Positions 54,240 to 64,000 of a stretch of DNA of 64,000 nt are shown one piece after another; the stretch's first letter is position 1, and every line of letters begins with the position of its first letter. The position numbers and the translations under genes are program-made. The notes below the pieces were generated by a model. The model was not told where the DNA came from. It saw nothing but the letters and a program-made list of their open reading frames with translations, and did no database searches. The DNA lies in assembly GCF_040054535.1 (NCBI RefSeq), contig NC_090781.1, positions 4,780,501 through 4,844,500 on the forward strand, read 5' to 3'. This stretch comes from Antennarius striatus (lineage: Eukaryota; Chordata; Actinopteri; Lophiiformes; Antennariidae).

Positions 54240-55050
54240 ACATGTTTTATTGTGAATACCCAGAATATGAATGTATTACAACTTTTCATTTTGAAGCTGT
54301 TGAAGAAAAACAATCCGTGATGTCATGTCTGACCTCCACTGTGGAAGAGTGGATGTATTGGTAACTTCATCCAAGGGCAAAAAAGGGTGGCTACTCCTAA
54401 CTACAGTTTGCACAAAAAACAGGACCCGTTCCTCTACCTAAAGGAGCATTGAAACAATCTTTACCTCCATTGCAGTAAACTCAAATAAGGGTAGAGGGCT
54501 GTGGAGTCACGAGTAGGTCCACACCCGCCCTTCGCCTCTCATCCTACGTATCTGCAACAGCGACCAGTCCAACACCCCCACCCCCCAGACACACATACAC
54601 ACAAACACACAGACACACATGGACACTAGAATGTGCTCTATGCATGGATGAGAACCCAGCTACTTCTAGCAGTTATCTCTCCATCTCATACAGAGCTTCA
54701 GCTTCTGTCCAGAGAGGTGATGTTCCCAAAACCTCCTACCCAATCCACCTTGCTCCGGACTCCGGACTCAGATGGTGGGCTATGATACTTGTCTGGTCTC
54801 TTGAAAATGACCCATGGCTCTTCTTCAAGCATGGCGCGGCCATACCCAACAGGAAATGGCCTAACCACCCTGTGCTTGCACAGGCCTGGGCCCAGAGCAG
54901 TGCCTTAGTAACATTCCGGGCTTAGCACATAAGTACTTTTTTTGTCTTCATAAACCACTCTGTCTGTGCCTTCACCTACCATCAATTTAACTTGAATGAC
55001 CCTAACAGGGAGGAAGCCTCTCTTGACAACAAGCAAAATAATTCCTGCAA
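54240..55050. other. Intergenic with simple (C/A)-rich tract
   Basis: Contains acacacatacacacaaacacacagacacacatgg at 54590-54621 and otherwise unclassified, possibly repeat-derived sequence (54640-54930 is GC-richer than its surroundings). Confidence 0.3.
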
Positions 55051-55057
55051 TCCTAAT

Positions 55058-55345
55058 CTTCTCCTTTCAGCTTTTCCCTTCAGGGGTCGCCACAGCGAAA
55101 TCAGTTGCTTCCATCTAACCCTGTCTTCTGCATCCTCTTCTATCACACCAATAACCTTCATTTCCTCTTTCACTACATCCATAAACCTCCTCTTTGGTCT
55201 TCCTCTAGGCCTCCTGCCTGGCAGTTCAAAACTCAGCATCCTTCTACCAATGTATTCACTATCTCTCCTCTGGACATGTCCAAACCATCTCAGTCTGGCC
55301 TCTCTGACTTTGTCTCCAAAACCTCTAACAGTAATTACTTAAGAA
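55058..55345 (-). mobile_element. RTE-type LINE, 3' terminal fragment
   Basis: Reverse-strand copy of the end of the 42.6-45.7 kb element. It translates as LSFELPGRRPRGRPKRRFMD, then VKEEMKVIGVIEEDAEDR, and finishes with GCGACCCCTGAAGGGAAAAGC near 55075. Truncated to about 290 bases. Confidence 0.85.
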
Positions 55346-55371
55346 TGTCAGAGTGCTGAAGAATAGTACAT

Positions 55372-55617
55372 TAATCCATCCATTTTCTTTCACCGCTTTT
55401 TCCGCTGTTACGGGGAGCTTGAGCCTTTCCCAGCTGGCTTGGGGCATGAGGCGGGGGACACTCTGGGCGCAACCCCAGTGCACTGCGGAGCCACACAGAC
55501 GTAGACAAACACACACACATACAAACACTCATACAAACACTCAATTTGGGACTGGCCAATTAACCTAAAGCGCATGTTTTTGGAGGTGGGAGGAAGCCGG
55601 ACAACCCAGAGAGAACC
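55372..55617 (-). repeat. Family A tRNA-headed repeat
   Basis: Reverse-strand copy spanning the 3' end (ccattttctttcaccgctttttccgctg) through the middle GTTTTTGGAGGTGGGAGGAAGCCGG block. The tRNA-like head is missing. Confidence 0.8.
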
Positions 55618-55619
55618 AA

Positions 55620-56240
<621 letters not shown>

Positions 56241-56259
56241 TATGTTCCTTAACTCCTTA

Positions 56260-56980
56260 TAGATATACTGTATAGGTGTTTGCGGATGATGAGGACAATA
56301 TAATTACAGAGGGACAATGTGGTTGAGTGTAACATCTTAACAGTTTGGCTATGTTCATACAAACTATGGCTATATTTTCAGACATAATTATAAACAAAGT
56401 TTTCTCTTAGCTCCATCTGCTGAACAGAGGACTTAATTCCCCTTTTACCTTTACACTCTAAACTGATGTCCAAAATGTGTTGTAAAAATCAAATGGAGAC
56501 ACTGACAGACCAGAATCTAAGACATGTTAGGGTTTCAGAGATTAGTTCTCTCTTCTTCCCAAATATTATTGTTCCTGGAATTTATATTCATATAAAATCA
56601 CAGCTTCTTTTAATTAAAGGAAAGGATGTGATGCAAGTTAAATCATAAATATACATGTTCTCAGTTATCAAATTTTGCCATCAAATGTGCTGTATTTGAT
56701 TAGTTTAGTCTTCAAGCATTGGCATGTTGTCCATTGTAACATGCAGCCATCATGTTTTCCTTTAAATTTCCATTGGTCGTACCACATCAGAACCCCAGGT
56801 AATTTTGTGAGATGCTTGTCTTTGTTTGGAATATTGTCAACATCTTGTCTGAAGGTAATTGTTTGATTTGGAGTGTGAGAAGAGAATCAGTGAGAGAACA
56901 GCAATAACTTACTTCACACTTTCCATTTCATTTATTGCAGATGTTTGATATCATATTAGTTATGTGTTATATGTTTTTGA
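56260..56980. other. Intergenic, no feature recognised
   Basis: AT-rich sequence without recognisable elements. Confidence 0.3.
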
Positions 56981-56982
56981 AC

Positions 56983-57115
56983 TCCGCGGTGCACTGGCGT
57001 CGTGCCCGGAGTGTCCCCTGCCTCACGCCCTGAGACTGCCGGTATAGGCGCTGGCTCCCCCGTGACCTGCGTTTGCGGATTAAGCGGGTTAGAAGATGAT
57101 GATGAATGAATGTTT
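56983..57115 (+). repeat. Family A tRNA-headed repeat, 3' portion
   Basis: CGCGGTGCACTGGCGTCGTGCCCGGAGTGTCCCCTGCC..TAGGCGCTGGCTCCCCCGTGACCTGCG, near-identical to the end of the full copy, followed by GATGATGATGAATGAATG. Confidence 0.8.
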
Positions 57116-57862
57116 TTGAATCAAACATTAAGCATGTTATGTATTACCTTTATATTAATTTTTACCAGTTTAAGAAGACCTCTTAACAGAAAAAGAACAA
57201 ATGTCAACAAATACTTTCTTTTGATGAATACCAGATGATTAGAAAATCAGAGGAGAAGTGCATCCTCAATCATCACAGTGGACGTTTATGGCATCAGCTC
57301 TGTGCAGAGGGAGTCAGCATCACAGGAGGGAATCATATTAAGTCATCATTAAAATGTGAAAGGTGAAACAGGATTTTGGGGGACACTTCAGGGAAGGAAA
57401 AAGAGATATAAGGAAGTGACAACATCAGATGTTTTTTATTTCCTACTACAATGATTCATGCTGCTCATTCCGTATTACCTGTTGACTCATTTTTACTGGA
57501 AAACATTAGTCCTGAAAGTGGTGTCTGGGCCCCTAGACCCCACGGGGGCTGGGGGAGCTATCGGGTGCCTGAAACAAATTTATAGTATACAGTAGTAATA
57601 ATATTTTTGCTGGAACTACCTTAACTGAATTTTCCCAAGCTTTAATTTATATAGTGATGTCAAACAGTAAGTCATGCTTTTTGTAAAAAATGAGGTATAC
57701 ATTATAACCTTTGAAAGTTGAAATGGCAAGAATTTTAGTGAGCAGCTGTCAACACAATCATCATGTAGACATTGAGTTGTAAGTCCTACTTTTTAATCCG
57801 TTTGATGAATGAAATTTCAATCATGGTTAATTTAGTAATATGCCTACATTTTTCTGTCATTC

Positions 57863-57866
57863 TGCC

Positions 57867-57921
<55 letters not shown>
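57863..57921. repeat. (TCTG)n microsatellite
   Basis: About 14 units of CTGT. Confidence 0.95.
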
Positions 57922-57922
<1 letters not shown>

Positions 57923-57935
57923 AGATTTAGCATAT

Positions 57936-59130
57936 TTACATGTGATGTGGAGGAATAAATTTAGTTAGAGATTGTGGAAACAGAAAGAGTTGTGTGGAGT
58001 GTCTAAGTTGGTATTGAGAAGAAAATTGGGTCAAAAACTGTGTTAAAAATGGAAAAACTGAAATATATGCAATGAACAATAAATGGAAGAAAAAAATACC
58101 CTCTTCATATGATGGTAGAGAAAAAATGAAGGATTTTATATATTGCAAGAATCAATCTACATAGCCAATTGAAAATTGCATTGAAAGATTTAGATTTGTT
58201 TTGGAAGTAACAACATATATCACATCAGCATAATGAAGGATGGGTTGCAATACAATCATGGAAAAACAATTTTTGGAAGTGTGGAGGCAACATATGCTGA
58301 ATTTAATCTTAACCTACTGTCTTTTTAACAATGTAATACTTGGTATTTAAATGAAAGTTCATATTCTAATAAGAGCTCTACATTTGATAAACTCAACTCT
58401 TTGCAGCATTGTACTATCATGTCAACTAGTTAAATTAGATTTAAGTTTTGATAGATTTTGCAAGATGCTAAATAATTGCTTGAATGGAACATGGATTTGT
58501 TGAGTAATAATTATTTGCTGTAAATCAATTTTGTGGCATATTAACATCTGACTGCAGAGATGTTTTGATTCGTGATATATTGGTTTGGAAAGTACATATT
58601 ACTGTGTCAGCTGCATAACGCTGAATACAGTATTTTGAAAAAATGGTTGGCAAGTCATTAATTTTTAAAAGATTTTTTAAAGGAATGGCCTTGTGTACAG
58701 TCTGGTTCCTTGTACAGTATTACAACATACAGTATTGTTTCCTGTTATGGAGATAAGAGCAAAGCATCATGTGACAAACCAACAGAATGAAGCTTGTCGA
58801 AAAGGGGGAGAGGGGGCAGTGGGGGCAGCATCTCAGTCCACTAGGTCTTGATTTGGGGACTGGAAGGTGGCCAGTTCAAGAACAGCATAGACCAAAAAAT
58901 ATGGAGCGTGAACTGATAGTTAGAGAGGTGCCAATTCACCCTTAACCTCCTGAGCAATACCCTTGAGCAAGGCACCAACCCCCACAAGTTGTTCGTTGGG
59001 CGCTATGTGATTGCCCACCGCTCTACCTGCTCTATATAACAGGGATCATTAAAGCACGAAAAAAAGACAGTAGAGGTCATCAAATCAAAAGCCTTTGACA
59101 GATCAATAAAAATGGCACCTGTTAATCTAC
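57936..59130 (-). mobile_element. L2/Rex1-like LINE remnant, split by a SINE
   Basis: On the reverse strand near 59120-59080: GAIFIDLSKAFDLM, RT motif A. Further along (58270-57940): VVTSKTNLNLS, ..AIFNWLC, YIKSFIF.LPSY and QYQLRHSTQLFLFP, which match the C-terminal end of fish L2/CR1-like reverse transcriptases. The middle is decayed and a family B SINE lies inside (58802-59062). No functional frame remains. Confidence 0.6.
58802..59062 (+). mobile_element. Family B SINE, degenerate copy
   Basis: ggcagcatctcagtccactaggtc, ggccagttcaagaac, ..aacctcctgagcaatacccttgagcaaggcacc, and cgttgggcgctatgtgattgcccaccgctctacctgc parallel the copy at 49398-49790, ending in ggatcattaaag. Confidence 0.65.
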
Positions 59131-59629
59131 TGCAATTACATGCAAAAAATTGGAAATTGTTAATTTAATTGTTTTAATAGGCAGATGTAGTAGAATGATT
59201 TGATCAAAAATTAATTATGCTCTAATAACTAGAGTTAATGGCGCAAGAGTTGATGACCTGTATTTCTAATAAGCAGCTAATGATCTTAATAGTCTCATCG
59301 TCAAGAGGATGAATGAATGATTGAATGAGTAAATTTATGTATTTTAATTTTTTAATCCTTGTCTGATTATTTTAAGGTTTATGAGATGTAGTACATTTTA
59401 TTATCAATTTTTGGTTTTTGCCTTTATATCACTTTTTTTAAATTTACGTTTGCTGCCATATGTGTCTTCTACTGCCCCCAACAGACTCCTATATAACCCT
59501 GAGGGGGTGTTGAGTATGAGGGAGAAACAGTAAGGTGGGGGGACAATCTTCCAGTAAATTACTTCACTAACCCCCCCCCCATCATCTCCCAGCACTCCCT
59601 GTAACAAGACTGTCTCACACCCTAACCCC

Positions 59630-59705
59630 CACCACAGTGTGTGTGTGTGTGTGTGTGTGCGTGCGTGCATGCGTGCGTGCGTGTGTGTGTGTGCGTGAGT
59701 GTGTA
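59630..59705. repeat. (GT)n / (GCGT)n microsatellite
   Basis: GT units interrupted by GCGTGCGTGCATGCGTGCGTGC. Confidence 0.9.
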
Positions 59706-59709
59706 CCTG

Positions 59710-60990
59710 GTATCTGGTGTCAAATTGTTTGCTCCGTTTGAGATCCACTTACACGGGGGAGGGTGATAGTATCTAGCATCCAGCTTGTCTGTCTCATCTT
59801 GTTCTGCAATCAAATACAAATGAGTAGAATGAGTAGACAAAAAAAGGAAAGTATATGGTAGTATAATAGTACATCTAAAGAGTTAAGGTTATAAGTTATG
59901 AAGGCATGTGACCCTTCATAATCACCACTGTTTTTGATATAAATTGCAATTGATTTCTTTCTAAATTTTTGAATGACTTTTGAATAACGAGTGTGACCCA
60001 TCAATATCTCCAACCATAGCAACAAGAAAGGCTACAACAAATGTTGTCAAATGAATATCAGTGGTGTAACTGGGCAAAAGTTTATACTTTGGTACCTCTC
60101 ATCCCAAAGCACAAAGTCTGTGGCTCATGAACACATTTAAAATTTTAAAAAAGGTGCAATAGCTATGTGATTTGGTTTTGGAATGTGACGTAGATTTAAT
60201 AAAAGCATCAGAGAAACGAAATTAAGTATTCATTAATAGCAAAAGAAGTACTGATAGGGGCCAAAGAGACATACAGTATACAGTATATTGGTTATTGGAG
60301 TATTATGGTTATGCATCTTCTGCTGTGTGTTCAGAATTGGACATCATTGTGTGTGCTTTGCTGTTAACTATTAAGGGACTGTTGATAACAAATTTAATTG
60401 TTAACAAGAAAGTGTCAAGGTCAAAACCAACTTTATGGTCAATTTCCCTTCATGTGGCAGACATGCAGAGAATTGGTATATATATACAGTATATACTATA
60501 AGTGTAGAATAAATAACATTGTTCAGTTCAGTTAGACAAATGCAACCAACCTCTTTATCACTGTCAAGAAGATTTCAAAGTAAATCAAAATGATCCAATT
60601 TAGCAAAACAATATATTGTGTGATACATTAATATAAACAACACTGATGTGTCATTAATTCTTATAAACTTAAATAAGTATGCATCACTGCAAAAATCATC
60701 TCTGATCCTAACAGTTATTATTTCTTTGCAAAGGGGAGTACAGATGAGACAGAAACATTCTAAGATGACACTCAGCAAAGAAAGGGAGGAGGAGGTATGG
60801 TAATAAAGGAGAGAAAAGTTTCCCGTCCAATAGTTGAACCAGGACAGGGACATAAAAGTAATCTCATTTGCTTCCCTCCCTCCCTTCACATTTACTACTC
60901 TTTCCATGTTGATTCCTAACTCCACCACCACCACCCTCCTCCTTTGTCCCTCCCTTTCTATTCCCTCCTCCAGGCCAGAAGAGAGGAGTG
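59710..60990. other. Intergenic upstream of smtnl2
   Basis: No gene or named repeat. The last 150 bases are pyrimidine-rich (ctccctccctcc, cctcctttgtccctccc) and may be part of the smtnl2 promoter. Confidence 0.3.
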
Positions 60991-60999
60991 ATCAACCTG

Positions 61000-61123
61000 A
61001 GAGTTTAAACAAACCAGAAAGTTGGTGAGGCAGAGCATAACTCACACACACTCCCTTACGGACACACTCACACAGCTGCTGAGGACTGAGGAAACTCTAG
61101 CTCTGTCGGAGAACAACGCTGAG
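61000..61123 (+). promoter_or_regulatory. Probable non-coding first exon of smtnl2
   Basis: A donor (GCTGAG|GTAGGT at 61123/61124) and an acceptor (gctagtttgcag, ending 61392) would splice a leader to the exon carrying the start codon. Inferred from splice consensus only. The 5' end is unknown. Confidence 0.35.
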
Positions 61124-61711
61124 GTAGGTTAGTTGCAGCTGTGACTGAGGATGACCTCACCAGTGTTTATAGCAGTTATGAAACATAGCTGGTTTAAGTA
61201 CTGTAAATGTAAGCTTATGTTTAGTCATTCAGACTCCTTAAAATCAAAATTCTCTCTTTTTGATAAAGCAGTTGTTTGAATGAAGTTTGTGAAAATTTTT
61301 TGCAGACCTTAAAATCAACTCTATAATCTCACTGATGTTTTCATCTTTCCCTGTATTTTGCACATGAAAAAAATGCTTTGGCTAGTTTGCAGAAGTTTAA
61401 GTTTAAGTCTTGTCCCTTAGTACTTTCAGACAGAAGACTGAGAGAGACATCTGTATCTGACAAGCAGAGCTTACCTAAGAAGGACCAGCCCGGGAAGAAG
61501 CTGACAGATTGAGGATAAAACAGACCAGACCTTTTCCCTCTTTCCCTCTCACAAACTTTCACCTCACAGCTTTTGTCAGCCAGTCACCTCTCGAGCCAAA
61601 CTCTGCATACCGACTGAAGCTGTCTCCAGCTGCCAAAGGCACTGTCTCTGACTTGAATTCACAGACTACGAGTCTGCCTGGCTAATTTCCAGAGTGGCTA
61701 CAGCTGTAGTG

Positions 61712-62371
61712 ATGGAAGCCCCGACTCTGGCTGACATGGGAGACTTTTGTCATCCACGATCTTCCTCTCCAGAGGGGGAGACAGTGTGTGCAGCTCTGGC
61801 TCGTTATGAGAACACTCTCAGGGATGCCATCAGGGAAATCCATGTGGATGTCAGTGCTTTTAAACTAGACATGGAGCATCGTCTGGAAGAGACAGCCAAC
61901 CTGAATGGGCCTCTTGGTCGAGTGGTGGCTCAGCTCCAGCAGGAGAACCAACAGCTCAGAAGTCAGGTAGAGGCTCTCAGGAGACAGGTGGAGCTCCTGA
62001 GTGGGATGATGTGTGACAGGAGTACTTTTCATAACAACAGCCACACTCAGAATCACAAGAGTCACCCAAGTGACACCTTGGAGAACCACCAGGAGATGAC
62101 AGCGGTGATCTATGGAAAGGGTGAGGCTCACAGTCAGAGTCAGGCTCACCTCCACATCCAGCCCTGCAGCCCAGGAAGCCAATCCCAGAGTTACAGCAGT
62201 CAGTCCAGCCCTGTTACCCCAAATGCCACCCAGTCCTCCTCCCCTGGCTGTAGCAGTCCACCTGTGGGTTCCATAGTTTCCTCCCTGGTGACAGGTCCAG
62301 TATCAAGCAGCAGCCCCTCCACCACCCGCTTCTCCAGCCGAGCAACATTCGCTGTGTCCAGCAAGACTAAC
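61712..62371 (+). CDS. smtnl2: Smoothelin-like protein 2, first coding exon (partial gene)
   Basis: The exon codes 220 residues from ATG 61712 (MEAPTLADMG) to a donor at 62371/62372 (ACTAAC|GTGAGT). An N-terminal coiled coil at about residues 28-105 (ALARYENTLRDAIREIHVDV, NGPLGRVVAQLQQENQQLR, QVEALRRQVELLSGMM) matches smoothelin-like 2, which in mammals starts ME.., then REAL.RYE..L and a GPL.R.VA.LQ..NQ.L coiled coil. A Ser/Pro/Gln-rich linker follows, with RFSSRATFAVSS corresponding to the RFASHATF motif. The C-terminal calponin-homology domain must lie beyond the window. Smoothelin-type proteins are actin-associated in muscle and other contractile cells. An in-frame GTG upstream (61694) is not used as the start because the ATG aligns with the family. 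Confidence 0.82.
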
Positions 62372-62705
62372 GTGAGTACTGCCCATGTGTAGAGAAGGGT
62401 TTCAATGTCAGATTAACCATTTCTTTGACACTACTCCTGTGTTCCAAATGCATTCTTTCGTATTGATTTTAAACAGAAAATAATTCAACACCATTATATA
62501 AAAGCGCACATTGTTGAGAGTCATGTTCACACAGTTGTTCCAGTGTTGGAGCAATCTGTCAGTTTAAACTGTCTGTCTTCCTTCTGCTGTGTCACATTCA
62601 ATGTTATTAATGCTCCATAAAGCAAGCAACAGCTGATTGAAGCTAGTGTTATACACCAGCCTTTCTTTCCAATATAGCTCAGAGTGAAAAAAATAATATT
62701 ACAAA
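62372..62705 (+). other. First part of the smtnl2 intron
   Basis: No feature recognised. Confidence 0.3.
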
Positions 62706-62710
62706 TATTA

Positions 62711-62772
62711 TAATTAACCCTTAAAGCCTGATGATCACGCCGGCGTGATCATCAGGCTTTAAGGGTTAATTA
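62711..62772. repeat. 62-bp perfect palindrome with piggyBac-like ends
   Basis: Two 31-base arms with no spacer (62711-62741 / 62742-62772). Inside the outer TTAA the sequence begins CCCTTAAAGCCTGATG and ends with its complement, i.e. TTAA|CCC...GGG|TTAA, the arrangement of piggyBac terminal repeats. It lies in an smtnl2 intron. Confidence 0.9.
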
Positions 62773-62910
62773 ATGTCAAAGGTGAAGAAATGTATATTTC
62801 CGACATGAATGCAATGTGTCATGCTCATAGCCCCCAGGACCTCTTCAGTCATTTGAGAATGAATGCTGATTATACCAGTAATGACAAACGCTAGATGTTA
62901 ATGGTTGTTC

Positions 62911-63046
<136 letters not shown>

Positions 63047-63721
63047 TCTGTTAAGAACTCTCTAAATTATTGATGTTAAGAAAGTTGATCAAAACTATTT
63101 ATTTTCTATTCTTGTGATCTGTTGACATATTTGGACTGATCCAAAAGGGAGCCCAGTACTCCATTACCAGATACTGAAGAACCCCAGAATATAATTTTTT
63201 AGGGTGGGAAAGTGTTTCTGTGGTAAAGTGGTAGAATGTGAGTTTTACGTGTGTTGCATAGTTGAGATGTGGATATGTCAAAAGCTACTGGCACAATGGC
63301 CCTCCACCAGTATGCTTAGGATTTATGAAGTGCAGTAACTTCAGTTTTTCTAGGAGGTGTGGTTAATGTGGTCATGTGGTTTTCAAAATCAGATATGTGA
63401 AATCAACTTGAAATATCGTAAGACATTACTTTACTTATCTTATAACAAACATTGGGGGTTAATAGCTCTACCTACATGGTTTTGGTTTGAAAAAAAATTA
63501 TAGCCTTGTGAATAAATTCAAGAACTGACAAGTCCAGCTTAATCATCTTTCACAGTTCCTGGAAAGACAATAATCTTCGTGTGCGTCATAACTGGTTCAT
63601 GTTATGTTATTGTGTCACTGGTGAATGACTGGTCTCTGACATTATTGTAATCAGGACTAAATTGGACTAGCTCATCCTGGAGTTATTTACTTTAAATGTC
63701 CTTGTTGATGCTCTCAGTCAG

Positions 63722-63990
63722 CGGTCCCCAACCTTTTTTATCGCCATGGACCAGTTTAATCTCTGACAATATTTTCATGGACCAGCCTTCATTTGCTCCA
63801 GCCTTCCTTTGCAAATGTTACATACTGACATCTGTTGCTTGCCCCACATCTGTTAAAATAATAATATATATATTTTTAAAATCTCTTGATTTCTTTCCAT
63901 TCTGAAGTCACGACACAATCTAGCTTGTTGATGAAGAGTTTGCAGGAAGTTTTCAGGGCAGAGACTAAATTCTAGCCAAACTGTCTGAAT
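63722..63990. mobile_element. hAT-like non-autonomous element, one end
   Basis: CAGCGGTCCCCAACCTTTTTTATCGCCATGGACCAGTTTAAT with ..ATTTTCATGGACCAGCC is the classic left end of the CAG(C/T)GGTCCCCAACC group (compare 36204-36670). The right end is beyond the window or lost. Confidence 0.6.
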
Positions 63991-64000
63991 ACTTAAAATA

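Noticed and set aside
61694-61711. Upstream GTG start for smtnl2
   Set aside because: ATG at 61712 gives the family N terminus (MEAP); eukaryotic GTG initiation has no support here.

Overview
This 64 kb window reads as teleost fish nuclear DNA. It has split genes with consensus splice sites, long CA/GT and GATA microsatellites, and fish-type transposons (Tc1, piggyBac, hAT, RTE, an R2/R4-type LINE, Ty3/gypsy and tRNA-headed SINEs). No bacterial or viral organisation is present.

Layout: (1) 373-610 (+) is the last coding exon of an SLCO1/OATP-type organic anion transporter. (2) 3368-5935 (-) is a complete bcap29 gene (seven coding exons, 237 aa, dilysine tail). (3) 7911-8209 (-) is a complete 7SL (SRP) RNA gene with an upstream CRE/ATF site; a decayed 7SL copy lies at 15788-16020 (-). 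(4) 8.6-15.7 kb is a transposon graveyard with a GATA/GACA/GAAA array and a broken Ty3/gypsy pol. (5) 16253-18984 (+) is tlcd3a (five coding exons, 272 aa), tail-to-tail with gemin4 (20418-27504, -, five coding exons, 1148 aa). One gemin4 intron holds a 1138-bp Tc1-type element with a TA duplication. (6) 28570-31998 (+) is a tapasin-family gene (eight exons, 434 aa, C-terminal KKPY), head-to-head with gemin4 and preceded by an IRF/ISRE-type motif. (7) 32-61 kb is gene-poor. It holds an RTE LINE (42.6-45.7 kb) abutting an R2/R4-type LINE (45.9-47.6 kb), a piggyBac pseudogene (52.6-54.2 kb), SINEs, hAT-like elements and microsatellites. (8) 61712-62371 (+) is the first coding exon of a smoothelin-like 2 gene that runs off the window.

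The tlcd3a-gemin4 pairing matches, from memory, the mammalian neighbourhood on human 17p13, which supports both calls. The host genes do not form a pathway: gemin4 is an SMN-complex subunit, tapasin-family proteins edit MHC class I peptides, bcap29 is an ER chaperone-like membrane protein, tlcd3a is a TLC-domain lipid protein and 7SL is the scaffold of SRP.

The least expected signals are a set of short, near-perfect inverted repeats in unrelated sequences, with four to five packed in the piggyBac pseudogene; a 62-bp perfect palindrome with TTAA/CCC ends like a minimal piggyBac relic; a 7SL-derived copy that keeps a CRE upstream; a three-copy unclassified repeat rich in AGGTCA half-sites; and a dilysine retrieval signal on the tapasin-family gene. 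All coordinates and splice joins were derived by eye. Family names rest on remembered sequence features, not on searches.
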